A stretch of DNA of 57,527 bases from Synechococcales cyanobacterium CRU_2_2 (GTDB lineage Bacteria; Cyanobacteriota; Cyanobacteriia; PCC-9006; JAAUQQ01): contig JAAUOP010000013.1 in NCBI GenBank assembly GCA_012034805.1, forward strand, positions 1 to 57,527, written 5' to 3'. The notes under the pieces are model-generated. The model made no database searches and was not told the DNA's origin. It saw nothing but the letters and a program-made list of their open reading frames with translations. How positions within the stretch are numbered: position 1 is the first letter of the stretch; each line of letters begins with the position of its first letter. Position numbers and translations under genes: made by a program. Shown here piece after piece: positions 38,089 to 46,224 of this stretch.

Positions 38089-38541
38089 CTAGGCATCCAC
38101 ATCGACAAAGGTATCCGTGGGCCTTTGAGGGGCAGGCCAGTCTTCGTTTTCGCCGCCAATGATCAGTTCTTCAATGACGACGAAGTCCTTGGAGAACTGC
38201 TTGAGCATGTTGGCGAGGATATCGAGGGCGATCGCATCGCTTGTCCCCAGATCAAACCAGCACCGCGCCCAGATGCCCTCAAACTCCACATCCCCCATGT
38301 TGTGCATCAGCGCCATCAACGTACTGTCGGCGCGATCGTCGCTGTACTCCATGTAGGACAAATCTAGGCCTTCATCCTGAATCTGCAAATTTTCAGCATT
38401 AAAGCCACCCAGTTTGCCAATAAAAAACCAGGAGTCAAACATCTCTTCAACCAAGTTGCGCTCTGCAATGGAAGGTACGGCCTCAAACCGCAGCCAAATC
38501 CAGAGGTCAAAGGCGTTATATTCTCGAAACCGGATATCCAT
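38089..38541 (-). CDS. DUF3531 family protein
   Basis: About 150 residues from ATG 38541, beginning MDIRFREYNAFDLWIWLRF, which is the characteristic start of the cyanobacterial/plastid DUF3531 family. An upstream in-frame codon at 38604 is rejected because it adds a non-conserved Pro-rich stretch. The C-terminal half is acidic (ELIIGGENEDWP). Soluble, function unknown. It converges with prs. Confidence 0.85.
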   Translation of the reverse strand: MDIRFREYNAFDLWIWLRFEAVPSIAERNLVEEMFDSWFFIGKLGGFNAENLQIQDEGLDLSYMEYSDDRADSTLMALMHNMGDVEFEGIWARCWFDLGTSDAIALDILANMLKQFSKDFVVIEELIIGGENEDWPAPQRPTDTFVDVDA

Positions 38542-38906
38542 AGGGGCAGGGTCTGAGGGAATGGGGAGTAGGAGAGGGACAAACCTGATTCCTCTCCCTA
38601 ACACACTACCAAGAATCTCCGCAGCGCTCCGCCTATACCGGAAGGGTTAGGGGGTGGCGAGACAGAGCGCGACCGAGAGGGAGCCATGATGTGAAGCGTG
38701 AAGACTGCCGTTGGTGGGTTCCTTTGTTGGTGTCGATGTGGGGTTGGAGCTTGTGAAGACGGTCTAGCAGGGGTGGCAGCACATTCATGCCGCAACCTAG
38801 CCAAGAGTCTGGGAAACAGGAATCTTCGACCATACCCGTTAGGGTTGGGAGGAGAGCGTCAAAAGAAACTCGCCGAACAAAGGCCCCCTGACCGATCTAG
38901 ATCTGC
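38542..38906. other. Spacer without recognised features
   Basis: About 365 bases between DUF3531 and the TPR-protein stop. Small open frames here show no recognisable motifs and have no ribosome binding sites. Nothing is seen. Confidence 0.5.
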
Positions 38907-39899
38907 CTAGAGTTTTGGCAAGGTGCTCACGGGTGGCCCCCAGGGATCGGTCTTGTCATCGCGAATGGCATCGCGCTGGGGATCGCAAGCGCGGGACTTG
39001 GAATCTAGGCTTTGGACATTTTTGCAGGCTTCATAGAAAATTTGCGCCACCAAGTTATCGGGCATGGTCGCTGAGGCTTGGAGTGCCTTGGTAAACAGGG
39101 GCTGGGCTTCGGCACGTTTGCCCTGGGCTGCCAAAATCTGTGCCTTGAGATAATTCATCTCGGCGTGGTTGGGCTGATCCTTGAGACCGGCATTGATGGC
39201 AGCGAGTGCCTGATCGTTGTCCTTCATGGTGCGGTAGCCCGTGGCCAGCGCCCAGTTGGCCAGGTAAGCCGCTTTGAGATTCGTGTCACGCACCGACTCC
39301 AACTTTTGGATCGCCGCCTTGCTATCAGACAGCGGTAGGTAAATCGCCATCATCATATCCAAGAAGCCCTGAACCAAATTCAGCTCGGGATCATTGGCGT
39401 CGATCGTCCGCGCTTTTTTCATCGAGCCATAAATCCCGCGCATTTTGCCAAAGGCCGCAGACATGCCTCGTACCGGGCCATCCTGGGTGATGGCATAGGC
39501 TCCATCCAGAAAATCCGCCATTGCCAGATAGAGATTGCCCCGGAGCTGGGAAGGCTTGTCTCCCTTCTTGCTGAGGCCCTTGGCAGCGGTCTCGGTTTGA
39601 TCTGCGTAGGTGCTGATCAAGGACCAATTTTTATCGTCTGTGTTGTTAAAGGCCAAAAGCGCTTGGAGCGTATACATCAGCGGCTCGCTGGCCTCTCGGG
39701 TTTCGACTTGTTTGAGCAGCGCCTGGGCCGCCTTGTAGTCGCTCTTTTTGAAAATCAGTTCAAAGGCTTCACCCGTTTTGGCTCCCATGGGCGACGCACC
39801 AGACCGAAAGGGATCAGCCGCCAAGCTCGGGAGACCAAAGCCGACGCTCAGCAGCATCGCAGCAGCGAAGGCCCGCAGCGATCGCCCCGAAACGCCCAT
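38907..39899 (-). CDS. Exported TPR-containing protein (Sll0314-like)
   Basis: About 330 residues from ATG 39899. It has a signal peptide (LRAFAAAMLLSVGFGLPSLA, cleavage near LAADP) and is probably periplasmic or lumenal. The C-terminal half has helical TPR-like repeats (AAIQKLESVRDTNLKAAYLA, ALAAINAGLKDQPNHAEMNY, AEAQPLFTKALQASATMPDN). It resembles a cyanobacterial TPR protein of the Synechocystis Sll0314 type, whose function is unknown. An alternative ATG at 39962 would lengthen the signal region. It is divergent from the ECF ATPase gene. Confidence 0.8.
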   Translation of the reverse strand: MGVSGRSLRAFAAAMLLSVGFGLPSLAADPFRSGASPMGAKTGEAFELIFKKSDYKAAQALLKQVETREASEPLMYTLQALLAFNNTDDKNWSLISTYADQTETAAKGLSKKGDKPSQLRGNLYLAMADFLDGAYAITQDGPVRGMSAAFGKMRGIYGSMKKARTIDANDPELNLVQGFLDMMMAIYLPLSDSKAAIQKLESVRDTNLKAAYLANWALATGYRTMKDNDQALAAINAGLKDQPNHAEMNYLKAQILAAQGKRAEAQPLFTKALQASATMPDNLVAQIFYEACKNVQSLDSKSRACDPQRDAIRDDKTDPWGPPVSTLPKL

Positions 39900-40258
39900 C
39901 GTCAAATCAGCCGCTGTCGAATGCTTGCCAAACGAGCCAACCAAACCAGAGGGAATAACCATGAATCGCGCAATCCTTAAATAGCAGAAAATAGCAAAAG
40001 CAGAAAATCGCAAATGAATCATTACCCGATCTCGAGGGCCGCCGCAATCTCGAGAACCGCCACAGCAGCAACCACGCAAGTCGCCCTGAAGCCCAGGCCA
40101 AGGGTCATAGACGGAAGCCAGTAGCGCAAGTTCCAGAACACAAGTCCCCGAGGCCCAGCCCCCTGAAAACCTCCCAGTCTGCGTAAAAATTGCCACAATG
40201 GATAGCGTAGCTGCTAAACCGTATCTGCCGAGCCATATCCGCCGAGCACCCCCTCGCC
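39900..40258. other. Divergent promoter region between TPR protein and ECF ATPase
   Basis: About 360 bases upstream of two divergent genes. It includes several short near-repeats of ccgccgaga/atctcgag. No gene seen. Confidence 0.45.
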
Positions 40259-40960
40259 ATGCTCTATCTGAGAAATCTCTCCTACCACCCCGCCGCAACG
40301 CCAGATCCCATCCTCGATCAGCTCAACTTGACCCTGGCCTCGCAGCAGTTGGGTCTTGTGATTGGTCCCAGTGGTTCTGGCAAAAGCACTCTCCTAGAAA
40401 TTTTAGCGGGACTCGCCCAGCCCACGGCGGGAGAAATTGCTTGGCGCGAACAGATCCTGACCCCCCTTCACCTGCAGCAATTGGGCGGGCTGGTGTTTCA
40501 GTTTCCAGAGCGGCATTTCTGTGGTGGCACAGTGCTCGAAGAATTGCGCCTGGGACATCCGGAATTGGGGAGCGATCGCGTCCACAGCGCCCTCGAAGAA
40601 GTCGGCCTAGGCCACCTCTCGCTCAACAATCCGCCCCACGCCCTCAGCGGCGGCCAGCAGCGCCGACTCGCCCTCGCTGTCCAGCTGATCCGCCAACCTC
40701 ACCTGCTGCTCTTGGATGAACCCACCGCTGGCCTAGATTGGTCGATGCGCCAACAGCTCGTGTCGCTGTTGGCTCGGCTCAAGGCCAAATGGACGCTGTT
40801 GATTGTCACCCATGACGCGGGGGATTTGATGCCGATCGCTGATTGTGCCTGGTATTTGGAGCGGGGAGTGTTGAAATCGGCCCAGGTGGGCGTTGCCGAA
40901 GGGAAATCCCAGCCAGGGCACCCGAGATTCACAGGGCACGATCAATTTAATTTTCGCTAA
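40259..40960 (+). CDS. ABC transporter ATPase of the ECF (CbiO-like) type
   Basis: A 233-residue ABC ATPase. Walker A is GPSGSGKST, the Q loop reads VFQFPERHF (the QFPE form is typical of energy-coupling-factor ATPases that import vitamins or metals), the signature is LSGGQQRRLALA, and Walker B is LLLLDEPTAGLD. The transmembrane EcfT and S components are not adjacent, so the substrate is unknown. Similar cyanobacterial and plastid genes form a conserved group with a role not settled. It is 98 bases upstream of hslO. Confidence 0.85.
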   Translation: MLYLRNLSYHPAATPDPILDQLNLTLASQQLGLVIGPSGSGKSTLLEILAGLAQPTAGEIAWREQILTPLHLQQLGGLVFQFPERHFCGGTVLEELRLGHPELGSDRVHSALEEVGLGHLSLNNPPHALSGGQQRRLALAVQLIRQPHLLLLDEPTAGLDWSMRQQLVSLLARLKAKWTLLIVTHDAGDLMPIADCAWYLERGVLKSAQVGVAEGKSQPGHPRFTGHDQFNFR

Positions 40961-41058
40961 GCTAGAAACAGCGACTCCCCCGAGCCGTAGAGAACCGACC
41001 CGCTCGGGCCGGATGGATCCACACAACAGCTTTACGCAAGAGACGGGCAAAAGACGGC

Positions 41059-41960
41059 ATGGCAGACCAACTGATTCGAGCAGTGGCAGCGGATGGTGGC
41101 ATTCGTGTGGTGGGTGTGGTGACCACGGACTTGACCCAGGAGGCCCGCGATCGCCACCGGCTTTCCTACCTTGCCACGGTTGCCCTGGGCCGCGCCATGG
41201 CCGCAGGCTTGCTCCTGGCCTCGAGCATGAAACAGCCCCAGTCTCGGGTCAATTTGCGCATCAAGGGGGCAGGGCCACTCAAGGGATTGATGGTAGATGC
41301 AGGACTCAATGGCACGGTGCGGGGCTATGTGGACAATCCGACGCTAGAACTTCCCCTAAGTGAGGCAGGCCAATTCAACGTCGGTGCGTCCCTGCGGCCC
41401 GGATATCTGTCTATTTTTCGGGATATCGGCTACGGCCAGCCCTACAACAGCACCGTAGAGCTGCTTTCGGGCGAAGTCGGCGAAGACGTGGCCTACTACC
41501 TCGCCAGCTCGGAACAGACGCCCTCGGCAATGGTGCTGGGTGTGTTTACCCATGATGCTGGCGTCGAATCGGCAGGGGGACTACTGGTGCAAGTGTTGCC
41601 CAAGGCCGCTGAAGACGAATCCTTGGTGGCATTGCTCGAATCTCGTATTAGCGGCCTCAAGGGTTTTCCGAGCTATTACGCAACGGCCGAACTCTCGCCG
41701 AAATCATGCAGGACTTGCTGGGAGATTTGGGTCTAGAAATATTCCCGCAGGTGCAGCCCCTGCGGTTTTATTGCCCCTGCTCGCGCGATCGCGTCCTTGC
41801 CGCACTTAACCTATTTGGCGGCGAAGAACTACGCGACATGGTCGAAAAGGACAACGGAGCCGAAGCCACCTGCGAATTGTGCGGCGAAGTCTATCAGATC
41901 GAGCGGCAGGAGCTAGAAGATCTCATTGAATCCCTAGAAGCCCAGCCCCAAGCCAGCTAA
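41059..41960 (+). CDS. hslO: Redox-regulated chaperone Hsp33 (single-base frameshift at 41664-41667)
   Basis: Hsp33 is a holdase activated when its zinc-bound cysteines oxidise under oxidative stress. The N-terminal domain is intact ([38 protein letters not shown]). At ISGLKGF the frame is lost, giving PSYYATAEL and a premature stop at 41736. The correct sequence [17 protein letters not shown] runs in another frame to 41960, including the zinc motif CPC...CELC. One T missing from the T4 run at 41664-41667 explains it. The total is about 300 residues, as expected. I treat it as a functional gene with a sequencing error. Confidence 0.88.
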
Positions 41961-41980
41961 CCCCAGCCGCAAGTTCAGAT

Positions 41981-42007
41981 GTAGGAACGAAACACGATTC
42001 GTCCGGC
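41981..42007. repeat. Dispersed hairpin repeat (GACGAAC family), copy 3
   Basis: GTAGGAACGAA and TTCGTCCGG arms, directly after hslO and before the convergent CPP1-like gene. It may serve as a terminator. Confidence 0.65.
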
Positions 42008-42020
42008 CAATACCCGTTCC

Positions 42021-42659
42021 CTAGCGCAGGAAACTGCTAACCGCCCAGAGTACAACCAAGGCACAAATCGCAGAAAGCTGAGCACTCCCCAAGCCTAGGC
42101 CCGACAACATCGCCCCAGGAACTGCAAGAGCCACCAGCGTTCCGAGGACGAGTCCGCCCAAAAGACCCACAAACGAGAGCAACACCGCTCGCCCAAACCG
42201 ACCTTCCTTGCGGTTCAGAAAATAAATCGCAGCGGCCCAACCCGCTGCCAGCGGCAACTGAAGCGCTTCCTGGGGTGCAGTTGCGAGGGAAAACAAGGTT
42301 ACGCCCACCAAGGTTAGCGTAATCCCAGCCGGCAGCCAAATATCCTTCGGCTCCGGCTGGTCAACCAAAGCTTTCATCCAACTGGGCAGCTTCGGGGTCG
42401 CCGCTGGTTCGCTGGGCGCAGGGGCTGGAGTCGAACGCTCGGGAAAGCGAATCCGTTCGGGCACCTTGATTTTTCCCTCTTGGCGCATCTTGAGACGATG
42501 CATCAAGACTGCGTCGTAGGCCGCTTCGATCGCCTCCACCCGCGTACCGTCAGCTGATTCATCGAGATTCGTCATCAACCGGTTGCGTGCCTCCTGAATT
42601 TCATCAAAGGAAGCGTTATCCGTAACCCCTAAGAGCTCATAGGGAGTCTGTTCGCTCAT
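42021..42659 (-). CDS. CPP1-like (DUF3353) J-like membrane protein
   Basis: A 212-residue protein with an N-terminal J-domain-like region (MSEQTPYELLGVTDNASFDE) that lacks the HPD triad, a Pro/Ala linker around residues 75-100, and four hydrophobic segments from about 105 to 212. This layout is that of the cyanobacterial and plastid CPP1 family, whose plant members stabilise light-dependent protochlorophyllide oxidoreductase. In a cyanobacterium it would sit in the thylakoid or plasma membrane. It converges with hslO. Confidence 0.82.
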   Translation of the reverse strand: MSEQTPYELLGVTDNASFDEIQEARNRLMTNLDESADGTRVEAIEAAYDAVLMHRLKMRQEGKIKVPERIRFPERSTPAPAPSEPAATPKLPSWMKALVDQPEPKDIWLPAGITLTLVGVTLFSLATAPQEALQLPLAAGWAAAIYFLNRKEGRFGRAVLLSFVGLLGGLVLGTLVALAVPGAMLSGLGLGSAQLSAICALVVLWAVSSFLR

Positions 42660-42972
42660 TCACAACCTCCAAAGCAGCCCCATCATGTGTCAAATCGTAA
42701 AGTCAGCAGAGAATCTCTCCACCAGTCTAAGGCGATTTCTCCGGAAAGTCCGGCGAGCCCGCCCTGGTTTTAACCTATTTAATCTACTCTAACCAATCTA
42801 ACCAAAACTCCCCACAATTGGCGGGGCGTCCTAGGTCTGCCTTGAGGATTGCATCCGGCCTGAACCGCCTGAACCGCCGGCCTGAAACGCTAGTATGGAA
42901 AGGGCCTGAACAACCCGTCAACTACGGGCTGTGAGGCAATGCAAAACTGTACAGATTCACATCCTAAACTTT
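42660..42972. other. Spacer between CPP1-like gene and ndhO
   Basis: About 310 bases, divergent promoters expected. No recognisable gene or structure. Confidence 0.45.
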
Positions 42973-43185
42973 ATGGCAGCCTTAAAAAAGGGATCCCTGG
43001 TTCGCGTGGTGCGTGAGCAAATTGAGGGGAGTGTAGAGGAGACCGCCAGCGATGCTCGGTTGCCCTCCTATATTTTCGAGACGGATGGCGAGGTGTTGGA
43101 TATCCAGGGTGATTATGCTTGGGTGAAATTTGCCCTGCCCGTGCCCAATATTTGGTTTCGCGTGGATCACTTGGCCACTGTCTAG
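42973..43185 (+). CDS. ndhO: NAD(P)H-quinone oxidoreductase subunit O
   Basis: A 70-residue subunit of thylakoid NDH-1, found only in oxygenic phototrophs. MAALKKGSLVRVVREQIEGS, PSYIFETDGEVLDIQGDYAW and PNIWFRVDHL match NdhO. In-frame codons before 42973 (an upstream GTG at 42931) are not NdhO-like. The window therefore carries two NDH-1 accessory subunits, ndhM and ndhO, at separate loci. Confidence 0.92.
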   Translation: MAALKKGSLVRVVREQIEGSVEETASDARLPSYIFETDGEVLDIQGDYAWVKFALPVPNIWFRVDHLATV

Positions 43186-43205
43186 TCGCGGGTCTTCGTT
43201 CTTAA

Positions 43206-43249
43206 CTGCTCCTATCCCTTAATGTCACTGCTCCTATTCCTTAATGTCA
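43206..43249. repeat. Tandem duplication, 2 x 22 bp
   Basis: ctgctcctatcccttaatgtca occurs twice, one base different, right upstream of the EamA gene where its ribosome binding site should lie. Confidence 0.85.
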
Positions 43250-43259
43250 TTGATCAGCT

Positions 43260-44117
43260 ATGCCTCCTGTTGTTTCCAAGGCTGCCCTGTCGCCTGTGGC
43301 CTTGGTGCTGCTGTCGATTCTTTCGACCCAGGTAGGGGCTGCGATCGCCAAGCCTCTATTTTTAGAGCTTTCGCCCCCCGGTGTGGTGCTGCTGCGACTG
43401 GGTTTTGGGGCGTTGATGCTGATGCTGTGGAAGCGGCCCGATTGGGGCCGCTATAGCGCTCAGGAGTATCGCTTACTGGTACTGTTTGGCCTGTCGATCG
43501 CCGCGATGAATGGTTTTTTCTATGGGGCGATCGCGCGCATCCCCATCGGTATCGCCGTGACGGTGGAATTTTTGGGGCCGCTGGGGATAGCGCTGCTCAA
43601 GTCGCGGCGGCGGCTCGATTTGCTCTGGGTGGCCTTAGCGGGGGCGGGAGTGCTGCTACTCTCACCCACACCGGGGTCGGCGTTGGACCCGTTGGGACTG
43701 GTCTACGCGCTCATCGCGGCGGTGGGCTGGGGCAGCTATATTTTGCTCTCGGCGAAGGCTGGGGAATCCTTCATCGGTGCGGATATCTTGCCCATTGTGA
43801 TGACTGTGGCCGCGATCGCCCTGCTCCCCAGCGGTCTGATCACGGGGGGCGCTGCTCTTGGGTCTCCTCGGCTCTGGGCGCTGTGTGCATTGGTGGGCTT
43901 TTTGTCCTCGGTGGTGACCTACACCCTAGAAATGGCAGCGCTCAAGCGCATGGCAGTAAATGTGTTTGGGGTATTGCTGAGCTGGGAGCCGGCGATCGCC
44001 TCCTTGCTCGGCTTCGTGATGTTGGGGGAAGTCCTGTCTGGGCGATCGATCTTGGCTATTGGGCTCGTCAGCTTAGCCGCAGCGGGATCTGCCCAAGGGG
44101 AAGTGGCTCGGGTTTAG
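43260..44117 (+). CDS. EamA-family (RhtA-like) exporter
   Basis: A 285-residue membrane protein with about ten predicted spans and two EamA repeats (residues 10-135 and 147-275), as in the drug/metabolite transporter superfamily. The closest pattern I recall is RhtA, the threonine/homoserine exporter, but substrate specificity cannot be read from the sequence. Located in the inner membrane. The gene stands alone with no regulator beside it. Confidence 0.82.
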   Translation: MPPVVSKAALSPVALVLLSILSTQVGAAIAKPLFLELSPPGVVLLRLGFGALMLMLWKRPDWGRYSAQEYRLLVLFGLSIAAMNGFFYGAIARIPIGIAVTVEFLGPLGIALLKSRRRLDLLWVALAGAGVLLLSPTPGSALDPLGLVYALIAAVGWGSYILLSAKAGESFIGADILPIVMTVAAIALLPSGLITGGAALGSPRLWALCALVGFLSSVVTYTLEMAALKRMAVNVFGVLLSWEPAIASLLGFVMLGEVLSGRSILAIGLVSLAAAGSAQGEVARV

Positions 44118-44236
44118 CAGAACGGGGCGAGCCGGTTTATGTCCCGTAGGTTTGCACAAAAGTGGCTCGACGGTTGGGGCGTTGGGTGTAATGATCCAAA
44201 CTGTGAACCCTGCAAGGCCAACGTCCGGGTCAAACT

Positions 44237-45214
44237 ATGGCGCAATTTCAGAGGACTAATGATGACCTTACAGACGGGCACCCTGTAGACGAGCACTCTC
44301 TGGATCTAGACACCGAAGCTCTAGATATCGATGCTCTAGATATCGATGCCACCATCAGCCTTGCATCCTTGCGAATCTTGGTAGCCGAGGCTAAGCCGCG
44401 CGATCGCAATCTCCTCTTACAACTGCTGCGCCAGTTGGGGTACAACGCCCCCGCTGTTGACAATGGCGATGCCGTCTTAGACGCCTTACAAACTGCCGAC
44501 TACGACGTGATTTTTATGGCGCTGGAGATGTCCCCGCGAGATGGCTTAGCCACCGCCCGCAGCATTCGCCAGACAATACCTGCGTCTCATCAACCCTACT
44601 TGATCGCTCTAGCGATGCAGCCCGACCAGCAACCCAGCTGTCGAGCCGCAGGGATATCCAGTTATTTGCGGCGACCGATCGCCCTGCTTGAGTTGCAGGG
44701 CGTACTGCAAGCTGCTGCCCAGTATCGCTTACAACGACCCGACCTCCAGCGGTTGCGCCTCGCAGATCTGGAGGTGCAAAGAGCAGGTGGAAGAAACGCA
44801 CAAACCCCAAAACAGACTCCAGAGCCTTTCCTCCCAGACTCAGCACATAGCTCGCTAGACCCCTGTGCTCTAGAGGTTTTACGACAAATTGCAGGGGAGT
44901 CTGCGGAGGATTTTGTTGCGGAGATGATCGACAGCTATTTGCAAGAAATACCGCACTTGGTCGCGGGGATGACAGGGGCGATCGCCCAGGCAAATTTTGC
45001 TGACATCGTCCGCCATACCCACTCGATCAAGAGCATGAGCGCGGCCCTGGGTGCAACACAATTGGCCGAACATTGCCAGCAAATCGAAATTTTGGCCCAT
45101 CATCCGAAGGAACAAGACAGCACGTTGCGAATTGTGGCCGCATTGCAGCGATCGCTCAACGCCGAGCTAGAGGAGGTTTGCGAAGCCCTCAAGGCTGCGC
45201 GTCCAACGGTGTGA
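44237..45214 (+). CDS. Degenerate receiver domain fused to an HPt domain
   Basis: A 325-residue protein. Residues 44-165 follow the receiver fold (LRILVAEAKPRDRNLLLQLL, YDVIFMALEMSPRDG), but the phospho-accepting Asp of the usual MDxxMP is Ala95, the acidic pocket pair is replaced by AEA, and the invariant Lys is Arg (YLRRPIALLEL). Residues 210-315 are an HPt domain with the phospho-accepting His262 in RHTHSIKSMSAALGA. So phosphate can be held on the HPt His but not on the receiver. An acidic N-terminal tail contains a duplicated ALDID from a 15-bp tandem repeat (44318-44347). No kinase is adjacent. Confidence 0.85.
   Translation: MAQFQRTNDDLTDGHPVDEHSLDLDTEALDIDALDIDATISLASLRILVAEAKPRDRNLLLQLLRQLGYNAPAVDNGDAVLDALQTADYDVIFMALEMSPRDGLATARSIRQTIPASHQPYLIALAMQPDQQPSCRAAGISSYLRRPIALLELQGVLQAAAQYRLQRPDLQRLRLADLEVQRAGGRNAQTPKQTPEPFLPDSAHSSLDPCALEVLRQIAGESAEDFVAEMIDSYLQEIPHLVAGMTGAIAQANFADIVRHTHSIKSMSAALGATQLAEHCQQIEILAHHPKEQDSTLRIVAALQRSLNAELEEVCEALKAARPTV
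44318..44347 (+). repeat. Coding tandem duplication, 2 x 15 bp
   Basis: gctctagatatcgat occurs twice in the N-terminal tail of the receiver-HPt gene, encoding ALDID twice. Confidence 0.8.
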
Positions 45215-45727
45215 ATCAAGCCGCAAGGGTAAGCCCAACTGGCAAAACTCAACTCAGGCAGTGCTAAATCTCAGTAGACCCTGGCACAAATCAATACCCT
45301 CACCCACCGAGGAAGAGGGACTTTGAAGTGGCTCCCCTTCTCCCATTTTGGGAGTAAGGGTCTGGGGGATGAGGGGGCTGATTATTTTCAGACAAGAGAT
45401 CTCAAGAGATCTAGTGTGAGTCTGGCGATTAAAACCCCGCAAAAGCTGACGAACAGCGCTTCGCCCCCACTTCAAACATCCCTTAAATCAGCAGCAAATC
45501 AGCAATAAATCATCAGCACAGCAACAACGCCCAACTCAGACCCCATCACTCAAGCGGCATAGCTTAAACAGCATCAGTAATCACTTGCAGACAAAAAATG
45601 TCATTTATGCAACATCACTGCTAACGTGGGAGGTGCTAGTTTCTTCGGCGAATGTAAAACCGCAGACTTTCGGTCCCCTGTCGCAAATCCGGCTGAAGTC
45701 TATGGAGCGATTTGGAGATTATCAGCC
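45215..45727. other. Intergenic region with a MITE-like repeat
   Basis: About 510 bases. The MITE-like copy A (45274-45403) fills the first part, then short repeats of (aa)atcagca(g/a)caa (45487-45520). No gene is supported. Confidence 0.5.
45274..45403 (+). repeat. MITE-like repeat, copy A
   Basis: About 130 bases whose sequence recurs, inverted, at 53872-54005. It carries a central palindrome (GCTCCCCTTCTCCC, TTT, GGGAGTAAGGG) and terminal inverted TAGACC/GATCTC-like ends. It has no coding capacity. Confidence 0.75.
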
Positions 45728-46168
45728 ATGTTCTCTTCAGCCAGTGCCCACGACTCCAACAAAACTCCCGAGAACATCGACTCCAAGGTCCAATCCCCCA
45801 GGTCAGCGATTCGGGCAAGAGTGTTTGCGATCGCCACTTTCGATACCAATGGCATCCTAGAGCACAGCGAATTTTGCCACGATCGCCCCGCAGCCGACTG
45901 GGCTGAGGCTGTTTTTGCGGCGATCAGTTTCAAAGGCCTGCTGGATGCCATGCTTAATCATCAGCCCTTTCGCTATGCCAAGGTGACCAGCGACAGTCAT
46001 GTGGTGTTCTTGGTGCGGCGGCGGCGGCGCTATGTGGCACTTTTGACCGAGCCCCCAGAATCCTGGGCGGAAGAAGCGGAGATTCGCGCCAGCTTGCAAA
46101 CCATGGGAACCGGGGATTTACTCGAGCTGGTGCGATCGCTTGAGGTACAGACGCAGGCTGTGAGTTAA
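45728..46168 (+). CDS. Protein of unknown function
   Basis: About 146 residues from ATG 45728; upstream in-frame codons from 45626 are not protein-like. The fold looks alpha/beta: RVFAIATFDTNGILEHSEF, WAEAVFAAISFKGLLDAML, YVALLTEPP. I cannot place it with confidence; the arrangement faintly resembles roadblock/LC7-type domains. The stop codon lies inside a 4 x 13-bp tandem repeat. Confidence 0.55.
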   Translation: MFSSASAHDSNKTPENIDSKVQSPRSAIRARVFAIATFDTNGILEHSEFCHDRPAADWAEAVFAAISFKGLLDAMLNHQPFRYAKVTSDSHVVFLVRRRRRYVALLTEPPESWAEEAEIRASLQTMGTGDLLELVRSLEVQTQAVS

Positions 46169-46208
46169 GACTGTGGGTTAAGGCTGTGGGTTAAGGCTGT
46201 GGGTTAAG
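46157..46208. repeat. Tandem repeat, 4 x 13 bp, overlapping a stop codon
   Basis: Four copies of (g/a)ctgtg(g/a)gttaag. The TAA of the preceding gene is within the first unit, so a change in copy number would not alter the protein. Confidence 0.85.
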
Positions 46209-46224
46209 GCTGGAGACTTGGGCT

